NCBI RefSeq assembly: GCF_011393025.1
Contig: NZ_JAAOEO010000003.1
Coordinates: forward strand, 62,001-126,000
Reading direction: 5' to 3'
Source of the DNA: Neobacillus terrae
Lineage (GTDB): Bacteria; Bacillota; Bacilli; Bacillales; Cytobacillaceae
Length of the DNA: 64,000 nucleotides
A program made the position numbers and the translations under genes. Positions 55,141 to 64,000 of this stretch are shown piece by piece. The notes under the pieces were generated by a model. That model saw only the letters and a program-made list of their open reading frames with translations, had not been told where the DNA came from and made no database searches. Position 1 is the stretch's first letter; every line of letters starts with the position of its first letter.

Positions 55141-55879
55141 TGCTTTCACCTCTTACTCTTGATCTCCGTTCAGTTTTTTTGTTTTTTAAATCTTCCATTT
55201 TGGAATCATCGATAGTGGCAATTGTTCCGATTACTGCTAATCCAAGGGCCTTTTCGATATCCTGCTCTGTTTTAATTGTGTTATCAAGGTATTCCATTAA
55301 GAACGCTAAACCTACACCTGCCATTAAACCGACAACTAAGGCAATAACAATATTTAATAGTGGTTTTGGCTTGATAGGAGATTGTCCGTCTGTTACCGTA
55401 GCTTTTGCTAGTACACTAACATTCTCTACTTTCATAATTTTCTTAATTTCTTTTTCAAAAACCTCTGCTGTCTTGTTAGCCAATTTAGCTGCTCTTTTAG
55501 CATTAGGATCTTCTACAGATAAATTAATTACCTGTGAGTTATTTTCACTTTGAATTGTCATTTTACTGTTAAGTTCACCTGAAGTCATATTGAGTCCAAG
55601 CTCTTTTATAACCTTATCCAGAATGGCGGGACTTTTAATAATCACATTATAAGTGTTAATAAGTTGTAGGTTGGTTTGTACCTGATTCGTGTTATAAAGA
55701 CTTTGTTCATCCTTTGATTGGTTCACCAGTATCTGTGTTGAGGCCTGATAAATCGGGGTTAAGAAAAAGTAGCTAACGATTCCACTTACAAGTACCGCTA
55801 TCAAGGTTACCACTATTATTAAATTTAGCCTCTTTTTCAGGGTTTGAAAGAGTTCCTTAAGGCTGATTGTTTCTTCCAT
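55130..55879 (-). CDS. cpsC: Wzz-type chain-length/kinase activator (CpsC/YwqC)
   Basis: A 249-residue protein with two membrane helices (about 18-38 and 175-195) around an external Wzz domain, typical of Gram-positive CpsC. IYQASTQILVNQSKDE follows the first helix. It controls chain length with CpsD. The ATG is behind GGGAGG. It is the first gene of the eps operon running to 43149, behind an extended -10 promoter. Confidence 0.93.
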   Translation of the reverse strand: MEETISLKELFQTLKKRLNLIIVVTLIAVLVSGIVSYFFLTPIYQASTQILVNQSKDEQSLYNTNQVQTNLQLINTYNVIIKSPAILDKVIKELGLNMTSGELNSKMTIQSENNSQVINLSVEDPNAKRAAKLANKTAEVFEKEIKKIMKVENVSVLAKATVTDGQSPIKPKPLLNIVIALVVGLMAGVGLAFLMEYLDNTIKTEQDIEKALGLAVIGTIATIDDSKMEDLKNKKTERRSRVRGESIGS

Positions 55880-55920
55880 GACTTCCTCCCGTTATGTAAA
55901 AAATAAGAAAAACAAGAATT

Positions 55921-55929
55921 ATTATAACA
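55921..55929 (-). promoter_or_regulatory. Extended -10 promoter of the eps operon
   Basis: The minus strand reads TGTTATAAT about 42 bases before the cpsC ATG. A good -35 is not visible, suggesting an activated or extended -10 promoter. Confidence 0.5.
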
Positions 55930-56114
55930 TAATATATTGTCATTTTTTGTTTTTCTTGTCATAATTTTAATTAATCTGTAATATTGTTCGACTTCTTTAA
56001 CTATTTAACAACATTCTGTCAAAAAATAGAAGAGTTTTTTAATGTTTCCAAAAATTACAAGGTTTATATTTTCTGATATAGGGTATCAAAACTGATTTGG
56101 AGGAAAAATACAAT

Positions 56115-56936
56115 ATGAAAGTTTTCTTTACTATTGTTTTAGGCATTTGTTGTATGGTCATTCTTATTTTGGGGCAGATTCATTGGAAGGAAAGTACGTT
56201 GGTTTCTGCAAATAAACCAAATTCACCAGAAGAACAAGCATTTGATAATGATACTTCTGCTCCAAAACTAAAATCTAAAGAGATTAATAAAAAACAAGAT
56301 TCCTCGATTAATACCTATCTAAGCATGGCTGCCAACTGGCCACATCAGGCCCAGGAAAGCTTTAAAAAAAGCTTAATAGATAAAAAGCTTTATAAAGTGC
56401 TCATTGTTGGTTCTAATGCCATTAATACCAGTAAGGGAAGCTGGTCTTCTATGGTTGCAAAGCAACTGGAAGAGACATATGGCAAAAAAAATATGAAGGT
56501 TACTGTCCGAACATACGACTTAAATTCAATGCAATTTATTAATCAAAAGAAATACCTGGAATTAGTAAATGAGAGTGCCGACCTTGTTTTATTTGAGCCA
56601 TTTACACTTAATGATAACGGTGAGGTAGTAATGGAAAATTCTCTTGAGAATCTTTCAACCTTCATGGAAGCATTTAAACAGAAAAATCCAAGTGTAGCTT
56701 TTATAATACAGCCGCCACATCCTCTCTATCAGGCAAAGTTTTATCCCAAACAGGTGGACGCGCTAAAAGAATATGCTAAGCAAGACAATATTACCTATTT
56801 GGACCATTGGCCTGTATGGCCGGACCCAAATTCTGAAGAAATTAAAAGCTACCTGCTAGCTGATCAAAGTGGCCCCAATGAAAAAGGAAATAAAGTATGG
56901 GGTGATTTTTTGCTTAACTACTTTATAAAAAAATAA
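56115..56936 (+). CDS. Membrane-anchored SGNH/GDSL-like hydrolase
   Basis: A 273-residue protein with one N-terminal helix, a low-complexity linker (about 30-65) and an SGNH-like domain. KVLIVGSNAINTSKGSW takes the place of the GDS block, with Ser followed by Asn where Asp is usual. FEPFTLNDNG corresponds to the Asn block and TYLDHWPVWPD supplies the Asp-x-x-His-like end. The reduced motif leaves activity uncertain; deacylation of a surface polymer is possible. The ATG at 56115 follows GGAGG at 11 bases. It is divergent from the eps operon. Confidence 0.7.
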   Translation: MKVFFTIVLGICCMVILILGQIHWKESTLVSANKPNSPEEQAFDNDTSAPKLKSKEINKKQDSSINTYLSMAANWPHQAQESFKKSLIDKKLYKVLIVGSNAINTSKGSWSSMVAKQLEETYGKKNMKVTVRTYDLNSMQFINQKKYLELVNESADLVLFEPFTLNDNGEVVMENSLENLSTFMEAFKQKNPSVAFIIQPPHPLYQAKFYPKQVDALKEYAKQDNITYLDHWPVWPDPNSEEIKSYLLADQSGPNEKGNKVWGDFLLNYFIKK

Positions 56937-56956
56937 TTGTATATTCATTTAATTTA

Positions 56957-56994
56957 GAGCCTTTCCGACTTTAAACTTGGAAACGGCTTTTTTT
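56957..56994 (+). terminator. Terminator of the SGNH-like gene
   Basis: AGCCTTTCC and GGAAACGGCT pair with one bulged base, followed by seven Ts. Confidence 0.8.
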
Positions 56995-57184
56995 ATTTAT
57001 TAGAATCTCGTTGAAAAAAACAAACACAAAAACTCTTTATTTTTCTAAAAATCCAGATAAAGGGAGAATTTTCTATTTTTATGGGAAAAATAGTCGATTT
57101 TGAAATTTATGTCGATTTCCAATTGTTATCAAATTGTTCGTTTGTTAAAATTATCTTTGTTATTAAAATAAATTAATAGAGGAG

Positions 57185-60100
57185 TTGAACAAGATTAAAA
57201 GTATTTTTACTAAACTTCTAGTGTTTGCATCCTTTCTTATCTTTCTAACTATCTTTAATAATAGTAGTGTTTTTGCAGACGTTGGAAGTCTTCCTTCTAA
57301 AGGATACATGGATGCCCCAGCCGCAGGGTCTACGATTAAAGGAGACATTAAGGTAAGTGGTTGGTATTTAGATGGAAGCGACGTTTCAAAGATAGAGGTT
57401 TTAGTAGATGGGAAAATAATAGGACAAGCACAATATGGCAGCACGCGTCTCGATGCTCAGAAGGCCTTTCCTGAATATCAAAACGCAAATTCTGGTTATC
57501 AATTTACCCTTAAGACTACAAATATATCCAATGGACAGCACATTATTTCTGTACGTGAGACAAGCAAAAAGGGTACTGTTTCCAATCTTACGGGGAAAAA
57601 TGTGAGTGTTCAAAATCAAAGTTTATCTACAAGTCAAAGTTTAACCACAAGAGGAACTTTTGATTCACCAATCAACGGTTCTATCGTAAAAGGGAACACC
57701 CTGGTACGCGGGTGGTTTTTAGATTCGAATGGCGTATCAAAGATAGAGGTTTTGGTAGATGGAAAAATTATGGGGCCAGCACAATATGGTATTTCACGAC
57801 TTGATGTCCAAAGAGTGTATCCTCAATATCAAAATGCGAATTCTGGCTATCAATATACTCTTAATACTACAAACCTATCCAACGGACAACATACTCTAAC
57901 TGTTCGCGAGACTAGTAAAAATGGAGCCATTGTTAATCTACCAAGCAGAACGGTAAATGTACAAAATCTAAGTTTACCTATAAGAGGAACTCTTGATTCA
58001 CCTCTCAATGGTTCAACTGTAAATGGAGATAGCCTGGTTCGAGGCTGGCTTTTGGATCCAAACGGTGTATCAAAGATTGAGGTTTTGGTAGATGGTAAGA
58101 TCATCGGACAGGCTCAGTATGGTATTTCAAGGCCGGACGTTCAAAAGATTTTTCCTGCATATAATAATTCGAACGCTGGCTATCAATATACCCTCGCTAC
58201 TAGTAATCTAACCAATGGACTGCATTCTCTATCCGTTCGAGAAACTAGTAAAAACGGGACAGTTTTAAATCTCTCAAGTAAAACGGTAAATGTTCAAAAT
58301 CAAAGTTTACCTGTAAGAGGAACTCTTGAATCACCTCTTAATGGTTCTACCGTAAAAGGGGACAGCCTAGTTCGAGGCTGGTTTTTAGATCCAAATGGCG
58401 TTTCCAAGATAGATGTCTTAGTAGATGGAAAAATCATTGGACAGGCTCAGTATGGTATTTCTCGGCCTGACGTTCAAAAGATCTTTCCTCCATATCAAAA
58501 CGCCAACTCCGGGTATCAATATACCCTTAATACCAGTAACCTAAATAATGGACAACATTCCGTTTCTGTTAGGGAAACAAGCAATAATGGAACTTCCAAA
58601 ACTCTCGACAGCAAAACGGTAAATGTACAAAATCCAAGTTTATTGGTTAGAGGATCTTTTGATGAACCTGCGAACGGATCTACCGTAAATGGAGATAGCC
58701 TGGTCCGGGGCTGGGTCTTAGATCCAAATGGTGTATCCAAGATAGAGGTTTTGGTGGATGGTACGATTGTTGGGCAGGCAGAGTACGGTATTTCTCGGCT
58801 TGATGTCCAATCCGGTTATCCTGAATATCAAAATGCTAACTCTGGGTATCAATATACCCTCAATACTAGAAACCTAAACAATGGACAACATTCCATCACT
58901 GTTCGAGAGACAAGCACTAACGCGACTACCAAAACTTTCGATAGCAAATTAATTAATGTTCAAAATTCGCCTGCAAAAGGATCTATTGATGATCCCAAAA
59001 GTGACACCGTCATTAAAGATGATGCTCTTATACGTGGGTGGCTTTTGGATGGAAGTGGCGTATCCAAGGTAGAAGTATATGTTGATGGAAAACTAATGGG
59101 TGAAGCGGCATACGGAAGCTCACGGCCAGACGTTCTAAGTGCTTTTCCACAATATCAAAATGCAAACTCTGAGTATCAATTTACTCTTAATACACTTCAG
59201 TTTGCTGATGGCCAACATAGTTTAACGATTAAAGAAACTGGAAATAATGGCTCAACTTATTCTATTAATCAACAAATAACAATCGGGAATGGCAACCTTT
59301 ATTTGTTAGAAGATTTAATGAAACCTTCCAATATCACAGCAACTGATATCGTTAATTTCTTTAATCTTAAAAGCCCTAATAGCCCTCTTAAGAACTATGC
59401 CCAAAGTTTTATTGATGCTCAAAACAAATACGGCGTTAATGCTCAGTATCTTGTAGCACATGCTATTTGGGAAACCGGCTGGGGAGGATCCGATTTAAGG
59501 ACCTACAAGCATAACCTATATGGTTATGGAGCATATGATATGTGCCCTTTTACATGCGGTTATTACTTCCCAACAGGACCTGACAGTATTAATAATGTAG
59601 CTTATCAGGTTAGAGTGGATTATCTAAACGAAAATGGCAGTTATTATAGTTCTACTTACGGTCCAACCTTAACAGGAATGAATGTTAGATATGCAACTGA
59701 CCAAAATTGGAAAAACGGAATTGCTAATTTAATGGCAAGTATCAAGCCGTATGACTATTCCTATTATTCCCATGTAAAAGAATTACCTATTACCGGAAGC
59801 GTACCGCCAAGTTATGGAAGGGACATTCCTGCTGGACAAGCTTATCCAACAGACACTGTTATCAATTTCCCAAGTGGCATTTCAGCTACTGTTAATGCTT
59901 CTTCCTTAACTTTCAGATCATTGCCATATGTTTCTCCATCTACTGTAATAAGCACTCTGGGCCAATACAAAACTGTAACCGTATTAGGCTTTAATACAGA
60001 TGTAAAGTATGACCCTAGCAGCAGCGGCAACTATGCATATCATTGGTACCGAGTAAGCGTTGACGGTCGTACCGGGTGGCTTTATGGCCAATTTTTAGAT

Positions 60101-60331
60101 ATTGCTAATTTACTTCAAGCGAACTTGAATAGTGGTATGACGTTGCCAATTAAAAACAATCCATTTGATTCAGCTGGATTAATAACTAGCGTTCCTAACG
60201 GAACATATCTCAAACCGGTTTTAAGCAACGGTATTCCAGTTATGAATAATGGTTGGTACAATGTTTATTTGCCGAATTCTACTAATACCGGCTGGGTTTA
60301 TGGAATGTATGTTAATCGAATAGTACACTAA
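57185..60331 (+). CDS. Secreted endo-beta-N-acetylglucosaminidase with six Ig-like modules and SH3 domains
   Basis: A 1048-residue exported autolysin-like protein. A signal peptide covers about 1-31. Six modules of about 105 residues (near 40-144, 157-261, 267-371, 378-482, 489-593, 599-701) share the pattern GW-LD--GVSKIEVLVDGK--G-A-YG, then FP-YQNANSGYQ-TL and NGQHS. The glucosaminidase domain (about 735-870) has FIDAQNKYGVNAQYLVAHAI with the catalytic Glu in IWETGWGGS (E763). SH3-type wall-binding repeats close the chain (about 897-1048). It cleaves peptidoglycan glycan strands. The TTG start directly abuts AGAGGAG, an odd spacing. Confidence 0.9.
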   Translation: MNKIKSIFTKLLVFASFLIFLTIFNNSSVFADVGSLPSKGYMDAPAAGSTIKGDIKVSGWYLDGSDVSKIEVLVDGKIIGQAQYGSTRLDAQKAFPEYQNANSGYQFTLKTTNISNGQHIISVRETSKKGTVSNLTGKNVSVQNQSLSTSQSLTTRGTFDSPINGSIVKGNTLVRGWFLDSNGVSKIEVLVDGKIMGPAQYGISRLDVQRVYPQYQNANSGYQYTLNTTNLSNGQHTLTVRETSKNGAIVNLPSRTVNVQNLSLPIRGTLDSPLNGSTVNGDSLVRGWLLDPNGVSKIEVLVDGKIIGQAQYGISRPDVQKIFPAYNNSNAGYQYTLATSNLTNGLHSLSVRETSKNGTVLNLSSKTVNVQNQSLPVRGTLESPLNGSTVKGDSLVRGWFLDPNGVSKIDVLVDGKIIGQAQYGISRPDVQKIFPPYQNANSGYQYTLNTSNLNNGQHSVSVRETSNNGTSKTLDSKTVNVQNPSLLVRGSFDEPANGSTVNGDSLVRGWVLDPNGVSKIEVLVDGTIVGQAEYGISRLDVQSGYPEYQNANSGYQYTLNTRNLNNGQHSITVRETSTNATTKTFDSKLINVQNSPAKGSIDDPKSDTVIKDDALIRGWLLDGSGVSKVEVYVDGKLMGEAAYGSSRPDVLSAFPQYQNANSEYQFTLNTLQFADGQHSLTIKETGNNGSTYSINQQITIGNGNLYLLEDLMKPSNITATDIVNFFNLKSPNSPLKNYAQSFIDAQNKYGVNAQYLVAHAIWETGWGGSDLRTYKHNLYGYGAYDMCPFTCGYYFPTGPDSINNVAYQVRVDYLNENGSYYSSTYGPTLTGMNVRYATDQNWKNGIANLMASIKPYDYSYYSHVKELPITGSVPPSYGRDIPAGQAYPTDTVINFPSGISATVNASSLTFRSLPYVSPSTVISTLGQYKTVTVLGFNTDVKYDPSSSGNYAYHWYRVSVDGRTGWLYGQFLDIANLLQANLNSGMTLPIKNNPFDSAGLITSVPNGTYLKPVLSNGIPVMNNGWYNVYLPNSTNTGWVYGMYVNRIVH
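57302..59287 (+). repeat. Six tandem Ig-like coding repeats of about 330 bases
   Basis: DNA identity among the central four copies is high; for example TCAAAGATAGAGGTTTTGGT and close variants recur once per unit. The first and last units are more diverged, a pattern expected from internal unequal crossing-over. Confidence 0.85.
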
Positions 60332-60340
60332 AATAATGGG

Positions 60341-60388
60341 ACTGGCTCGAAATTATTATATGACAATAATTTCGAGCCAGTCTTTTTT
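60341..60388 (+). terminator. Terminator of the glucosaminidase gene
   Basis: ACTGGCTCGAAATTATT and its exact complement flank ATATGAC and are followed by CTTTTTTTG. It is a perfect 17-base stem. Confidence 0.9.
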
Positions 60389-60602
60389 TGATTCTATAAA
60401 TACATGAAGAGTTTTAGAACCCCCCTATTGCTTATCTTTTTAAAATTATCGTTCTCCCGAAGCCTTACCTTCAAGCAATATCAATCTACTTCTTCGTAAA
60501 GATACCGAATAGATTGGTATTATTTTTTCAAAATTATAGTTTAATTGGATAAATATAGTTATAATTTAAAAAGATTGTGAATTTACTAGGAGGAGAACAT
60601 CG

Positions 60603-62360
60603 TTGAAATTAAAAAGTTTTATTATTTTTATCGTCTGCATTCTTTTGACTTCCCTGCTTCCTTTTAAAACGAAAGCAGCGGGACCGATTGTTAACCCAAA
60701 TAAAGTTTACTCATACGTTCAGATGGTTTCAGATATCCAAAATCTACAGAAAGCTTATCCTGATTTTATTAGAGTAAAAGTTATCGGAAAATCTGAATAT
60801 GGACGCTCCATTTACGCGGTTGGGCTAGGAAATGGAAATACGAATTTATTTATTAACGGTTCCCACCATGCTCGTGAATGGATGACAACCACGCTTAATA
60901 TGTACATGATTGAAAATTATGCCTCAGCCTACCGGTCAAATACAAAAATAAGCGGATATAGCGCAAGATCTATTCTCGATTTGTCTACTATTTGGTTCGT
61001 TCCAATGGTAAATCCCGACGGTGTCATTTTGCAGCAACAGGGATTAAATGCTTTTCCAAAAAATGTTCAGGCATCCCTCATTAAAATGAACGGAGGCAGC
61101 AAGAATTTTAATAGCTGGAAAGCCAACGGCAAGGGGATAGACTTAAACCGTCAATACAACGCTTTATGGAAAAACATTAAGAATTCACCTAAAGGTCCTA
61201 GCTTAAAAAACTTTAAGGGCTACGCACCGGAAACTGCGGCAGAAACAAAGGCAATTGTGAAATTTGTAAATGAAATTAATCCAGAAATGGCGATTTCCTA
61301 TCATAGCAGCGGACATATTCTATATTGGAACTTCCTTCAGGATAGTGCCCGCTATAAACGCGATCTTGTATATGCCAAGACTATAAATAAAATGACGGGT
61401 TATAGTTTAGTGAATCCAGGAAAAAATCCATCGGGTGGAGGGTTTACCGACTGGTTTATCTATACTAAAAAGAAGCCAGCTTTCACACCGGAAATAGGGC
61501 GATATGTAATTGAAACCAGTTTGCCTCTAACAGAGTTTAATGGAGTTTGGCGGGAAAACCAGGCAGTCGGACTTTATGCTGCCCAGGAAAGTATCAAACT
61601 TTTGGAGGCACGAATGGCCAAATCTGTTCAGGACCTTTCCAAGAAACTTAATACGCTTGTTCAATCTGCTAATCAGCTGAAGGTTTACTATAATGATAAT
61701 ATTAAAGATTCTTCTTCCCTTGCTGCTAATCAAAAATTTATGGATTTATATAATCAGGTTAATCGAAATTACCAATCACTTAGTCCTCTTGTTGGTAAAA
61801 TGCCAACACGTTACCAGGCAGGTATGCTTAATCAACTTAAGGTTGTTCAGGCTCAACTAACGAATGCGCATAACTTTATCGATATTGTGAAACAAGGAGA
61901 TCAAATACTTGCTTTAAATAGCAGTCTGCATAACATCCTCAACGCAGGAACAATAAATAGCACTGCAGTCAATCAGTATAACCAGTTAGTTTTATCAAAA
62001 ACCAAAGTCGAAGCGGCCATTAAAAAGATGTATGGCACTTCCGTTCAGAACATCGCTTTGAAAAAATATATAATTCCAGTTACTATCACAATCGAAAACA
62101 ACAGACTGGAAATTGAACGATACCAGCTTTCATTGCTAATTGATACAAGTATCCAACAGAAGAATATTGACCTTGCCAAACAGCAGCTACTTCAGCTGGA
62201 CCAACTGGAAAAAGACTCGGCAGCCATTAAAGTAAAAGGAAATCTTCAATATCCCGGACAATACCCAGTCTATCCGTTAATAGAAAAGTATCTTTCCGAT
62301 TATAAAAACACATTAATGGAGCGCCTGGCAGCTTTAGAAAATTTGGGTGAGGATCAATAG
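60603..62360 (+). CDS. Secreted M14 zinc carboxypeptidase
   Basis: A 585-residue exported peptidase. The signal peptide ends near residue 26. The M14 domain (about 35-335) has the zinc ligands in GSHHAREW (H89, E92), the substrate site GIDLNRQYN, the third ligand H234 in ISYHSSGH, and the catalytic E297 in FTPEIGRY. The last 240 residues are helical with Gln/Asn-rich, coiled-coil-like character and are unrecognised. The TTG start is nine bases behind AGGAGG. Related Bacillus enzymes cleave gamma-D-glutamyl or other wall peptides; the substrate here is open. Confidence 0.9.
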   Translation: MKLKSFIIFIVCILLTSLLPFKTKAAGPIVNPNKVYSYVQMVSDIQNLQKAYPDFIRVKVIGKSEYGRSIYAVGLGNGNTNLFINGSHHAREWMTTTLNMYMIENYASAYRSNTKISGYSARSILDLSTIWFVPMVNPDGVILQQQGLNAFPKNVQASLIKMNGGSKNFNSWKANGKGIDLNRQYNALWKNIKNSPKGPSLKNFKGYAPETAAETKAIVKFVNEINPEMAISYHSSGHILYWNFLQDSARYKRDLVYAKTINKMTGYSLVNPGKNPSGGGFTDWFIYTKKKPAFTPEIGRYVIETSLPLTEFNGVWRENQAVGLYAAQESIKLLEARMAKSVQDLSKKLNTLVQSANQLKVYYNDNIKDSSSLAANQKFMDLYNQVNRNYQSLSPLVGKMPTRYQAGMLNQLKVVQAQLTNAHNFIDIVKQGDQILALNSSLHNILNAGTINSTAVNQYNQLVLSKTKVEAAIKKMYGTSVQNIALKKYIIPVTITIENNRLEIERYQLSLLIDTSIQQKNIDLAKQQLLQLDQLEKDSAAIKVKGNLQYPGQYPVYPLIEKYLSDYKNTLMERLAALENLGEDQ

Positions 62361-62370
62361 AAACAAGTGC

Positions 62371-62398
62371 ACCCCCATTAATTAATGGGGGTCCTTTT
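62371..62398 (+). terminator. Terminator of the carboxypeptidase gene
   Basis: ACCCCCATTAAT and ATTAATGGGGGT form a perfect stem, followed by CCTTTTTC. Confidence 0.85.
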
Positions 62399-63075
62399 TC
62401 ATAGCCTTTTACTTTTCTAAATAATTCCCAGATGCATTTGCCAGTGTGACAACAACGATCCTTTTTTAAAGGCAGTTTTCGTCAATATAATCCTTCAAGA
62501 CTCTTTTGTGATTGTGATAAAAAGGAAAACACTCTTTAAAATATGTTATTTAAACGAATTTTTATTCAACTTAGACCCTAGTTCAATGAAAACAAGGGGT
62601 AGCTGCTGTAGCAGTTTTGCTTCTCATTATTAGAACTATCCCTTCTCATTGGCAGTGTTATTAATTTGTTCAAAATCTACATAGGGATTCTTCTATAAGC
62701 CAGCCGTTTTTATTCCGTCTCTATTTTTTAAAAAGAATTTCAATTTAATTTGATGGCTTTATTTGTATTTAGATGCCCCTTCCTCTACAAGTTCTAATAA
62801 GAGGGAGAGCACAATACCAAGCTTGAAGGCTGCCTTGCAATACTTTTACACTTTACTAGTCTCAAATTTCCGATGGGGTTAGTGTAATCTTTCATTATCT
62901 AAAGGGTAATCACTCTTTCTTCAGCAGGACATTAGAAATCTATTAACTGACAATACTCGCAAGCACTCGCTTCTTGAGATTCACCAAAAGCTCTTTGAAC
63001 CAAATTCTCCCTCTCTTCCACACACTGTTTGATCTATAATTTTTTAATGCAGGAGAAACTATTTATTAGAAAAAA
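62399..63075. other. Long intergenic region, no gene seen
   Basis: About 680 bases with stops in all frames at short intervals and no RNA motif I recognise. A short inverted repeat (GCTGCTGTAGCAG) lies near 62600. Confidence 0.4.
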
Positions 63076-63084
63076 TGGTATAAT
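63076..63084 (+). promoter_or_regulatory. Extended -10 promoter of the DUF5011-type gene
   Basis: TGGTATAAT lies about 30 bases before the GTG start codon, and AAGGGGGAG follows as the ribosome site. Confidence 0.55.
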
Positions 63085-63114
63085 TTAGTTATATCCATCA
63101 AAGGGGGAGAAAAA

Positions 63115-64000
63115 GTGAAAAAAAGGATGAGATATTTCTTCTTATCTATTGGTCTATTACTCTTATATGGCTCACTGCCGCACAATGCAGAAGCTGCATC
63201 CGACCGGGTGAAACCGAAAATCAATGGAGCGGTGAACAAAACCATTTATCTGGGGATGGTTTTTAATGCCCTGTCTGGTGTCACTGGGGATGACAACAAG
63301 GATGGAAACCTGACCAAAAAAATCGTTGTGACCGGCAGTGTGAATAACAAAAAAGCGGGGACCTACAAACTGATTTATACGGTAAGTGACAAGTCCCGGA
63401 ACAAAACTACCGTCATTCGTGTTATTACCGTCAAGAAGGATACGGTGAAGCCGGTCATTTTGGGAACATCGAATAAAACCATATTGCTTGGCACTTCATT
63501 TAATGCGTTAACTGGTGTTTCCGCCCATGACAATATTGACGGATTCATTACCAAAAATCTAAAAGTAACCGGAAGTGTGAACCCAAAGGCTGCAGGGAAA
63601 TATACCCTCACCTATTCCGTGAGTGATTCTTCCGGAAACGCGGCAGTATCAACCCGGGTGATTACGGTGTTAGATAATGTGAAGCCAGTCCTAGCAGGAA
63701 TCAAGGATACCGCCATACATATGGGGGATGTTTTTAATCCATTGAACGGAATTACTGCGACCGATAACAATGACGGGAACCTTACGTCCAAAATTGTTGT
63801 GAAAGGGTCTGTCAATATGAACAAGGCAGACGTCTATCACCTTACCTACTCCGTTACCGACCGTTTCGGGAATACAGCCAGTGCTAACCGAAACGTAACG
63901 GTCCTTGATAACGTGGCTCCAGTTCTTTCTGGCGTTCAGGACATTCAGGTTACAGAGGGGAATCCCTTTTACCCGGTAGATGGAATCAGTGCTTGGGACA
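63115..64000 (+). CDS. Secreted protein with DUF5011 (Ig/cadherin-like) repeats, partial
   Basis: The GTG at 63115 opens a frame that stays open to the window edge (295 codons seen). A lipid-free signal peptide ends at AEAAS. Then come repeats of about 80 residues with the pattern F(N/Y)-L-G-(V/I)-(T/S)A-DN-DG-(L/I)T-K-(I/L)-V-GSVN and Y-LTYSV-D--GN, ending TVLDNVKPVL. This is the DUF5011 bacterial Ig-like fold. At least three full repeats and part of a fourth are present. Base composition is noticeably more GC-rich than its neighbours, which may indicate transfer. The enzymatic or adhesive part lies beyond the window. Confidence 0.85.
   Translation, partial: MKKRMRYFFLSIGLLLLYGSLPHNAEAASDRVKPKINGAVNKTIYLGMVFNALSGVTGDDNKDGNLTKKIVVTGSVNNKKAGTYKLIYTVSDKSRNKTTVIRVITVKKDTVKPVILGTSNKTILLGTSFNALTGVSAHDNIDGFITKNLKVTGSVNPKAAGKYTLTYSVSDSSGNAAVSTRVITVLDNVKPVLAGIKDTAIHMGDVFNPLNGITATDNNDGNLTSKIVVKGSVNMNKADVYHLTYSVTDRFGNTASANRNVTVLDNVAPVLSGVQDIQVTEGNPFYPVDGISAWD

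Noticed and set aside
57301..59287. Regular repeats considered as a CRISPR array
   Set aside because: The units are about 330 bases, in frame and encode Ig-like modules; there are no short repeats with unique spacers.
63375..63824. Two minus-strand frames opposite the DUF5011-type gene
   Set aside because: The plus strand carries an uninterrupted repeat protein with signal peptide and ribosome site, so these are shadows.

Overview
The window is a low-GC Gram-positive chromosome segment, most likely from a Bacillaceae species (Bacillus, Neobacillus or Mesobacillus type). The degU-degS-yvyE-LCP-tagO neighbourhood, GGAGG-type ribosome binding sites, frequent TTG/GTG starts, rho-independent terminators and an EAR-like RNA inside an exopolysaccharide operon all point there. 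Almost the whole segment is devoted to making, exporting, attaching and remodelling surface polysaccharides.

Layout. 1-670: broken IS91-type transposase. 771-3638: degU, degS, yvyE. 3658-6001: two tandem tagO paralogues. 6418-13725: rmlACBD (dTDP-L-rhamnose) preceded by three GT2 glycosyltransferases and a Wzy-like polymerase. 14075-16140: LCP ligase 1 and galU. 16305-21147: GT2, Wzx flippase, polysaccharide pyruvyl transferase, GT2. 21600-24538: a membrane-anchored phosphodiester glycosidase (NAGPA-like) converging on a secreted C39-type protein. 24783-35765: two near-identical LCP genes, each followed by a small opposite-strand gene and a shared palindrome. Between them lie an acyltransferase and a dTDP-3-amino-sugar cassette with GtrB, GtrA and YfhO. 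The second small gene has a cyclic-di-GMP-I riboswitch leader. 36185-42677: PilZ remnant and debris of IS3, IS21, IS1182 and IS30, with a Wzx flippase (40009-41379) stranded among them. 43149-55879 (minus strand): an eps/cps operon with, in transcription order, Wzz-type CpsC, tyrosine kinase CpsD, phosphatase CpsB, EAR RNA, EpsC-type dehydratase, priming transferase, SDR reductase, GT4, CapE-CapF-CapG (UDP-L-FucNAc), GT2 and EpsG-type Wzy. 56115-64000: SGNH-like protein, a large glucosaminidase with six Ig-like modules, an M14 carboxypeptidase and the start of a secreted DUF5011-type repeat protein.

How it fits together (inference). TagO and the EpsL-like transferase prime separate lipid-linked polymers. 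RmlA-RmlB supply dTDP-4-keto-6-deoxyglucose both to RmlC/D (rhamnose) and to the FdtA/FdtB/GNAT branch (an acylated 3-amino-3,6-dideoxyhexose), which GtrB/GtrA/YfhO would place on a finished polymer outside the membrane. Wzx/Wzy pairs export and polymerise, LCP proteins attach chains to peptidoglycan, and the terminal secreted hydrolases remodel the wall. Regulation visible in sequence: DegSU, the EAR element, the CpsBCD phosphorylation module, a c-di-GMP riboswitch and several extended -10 promoters.

Limits: all names rest on reading motifs and gene order by eye. No database search, structure prediction or codon statistics were run.
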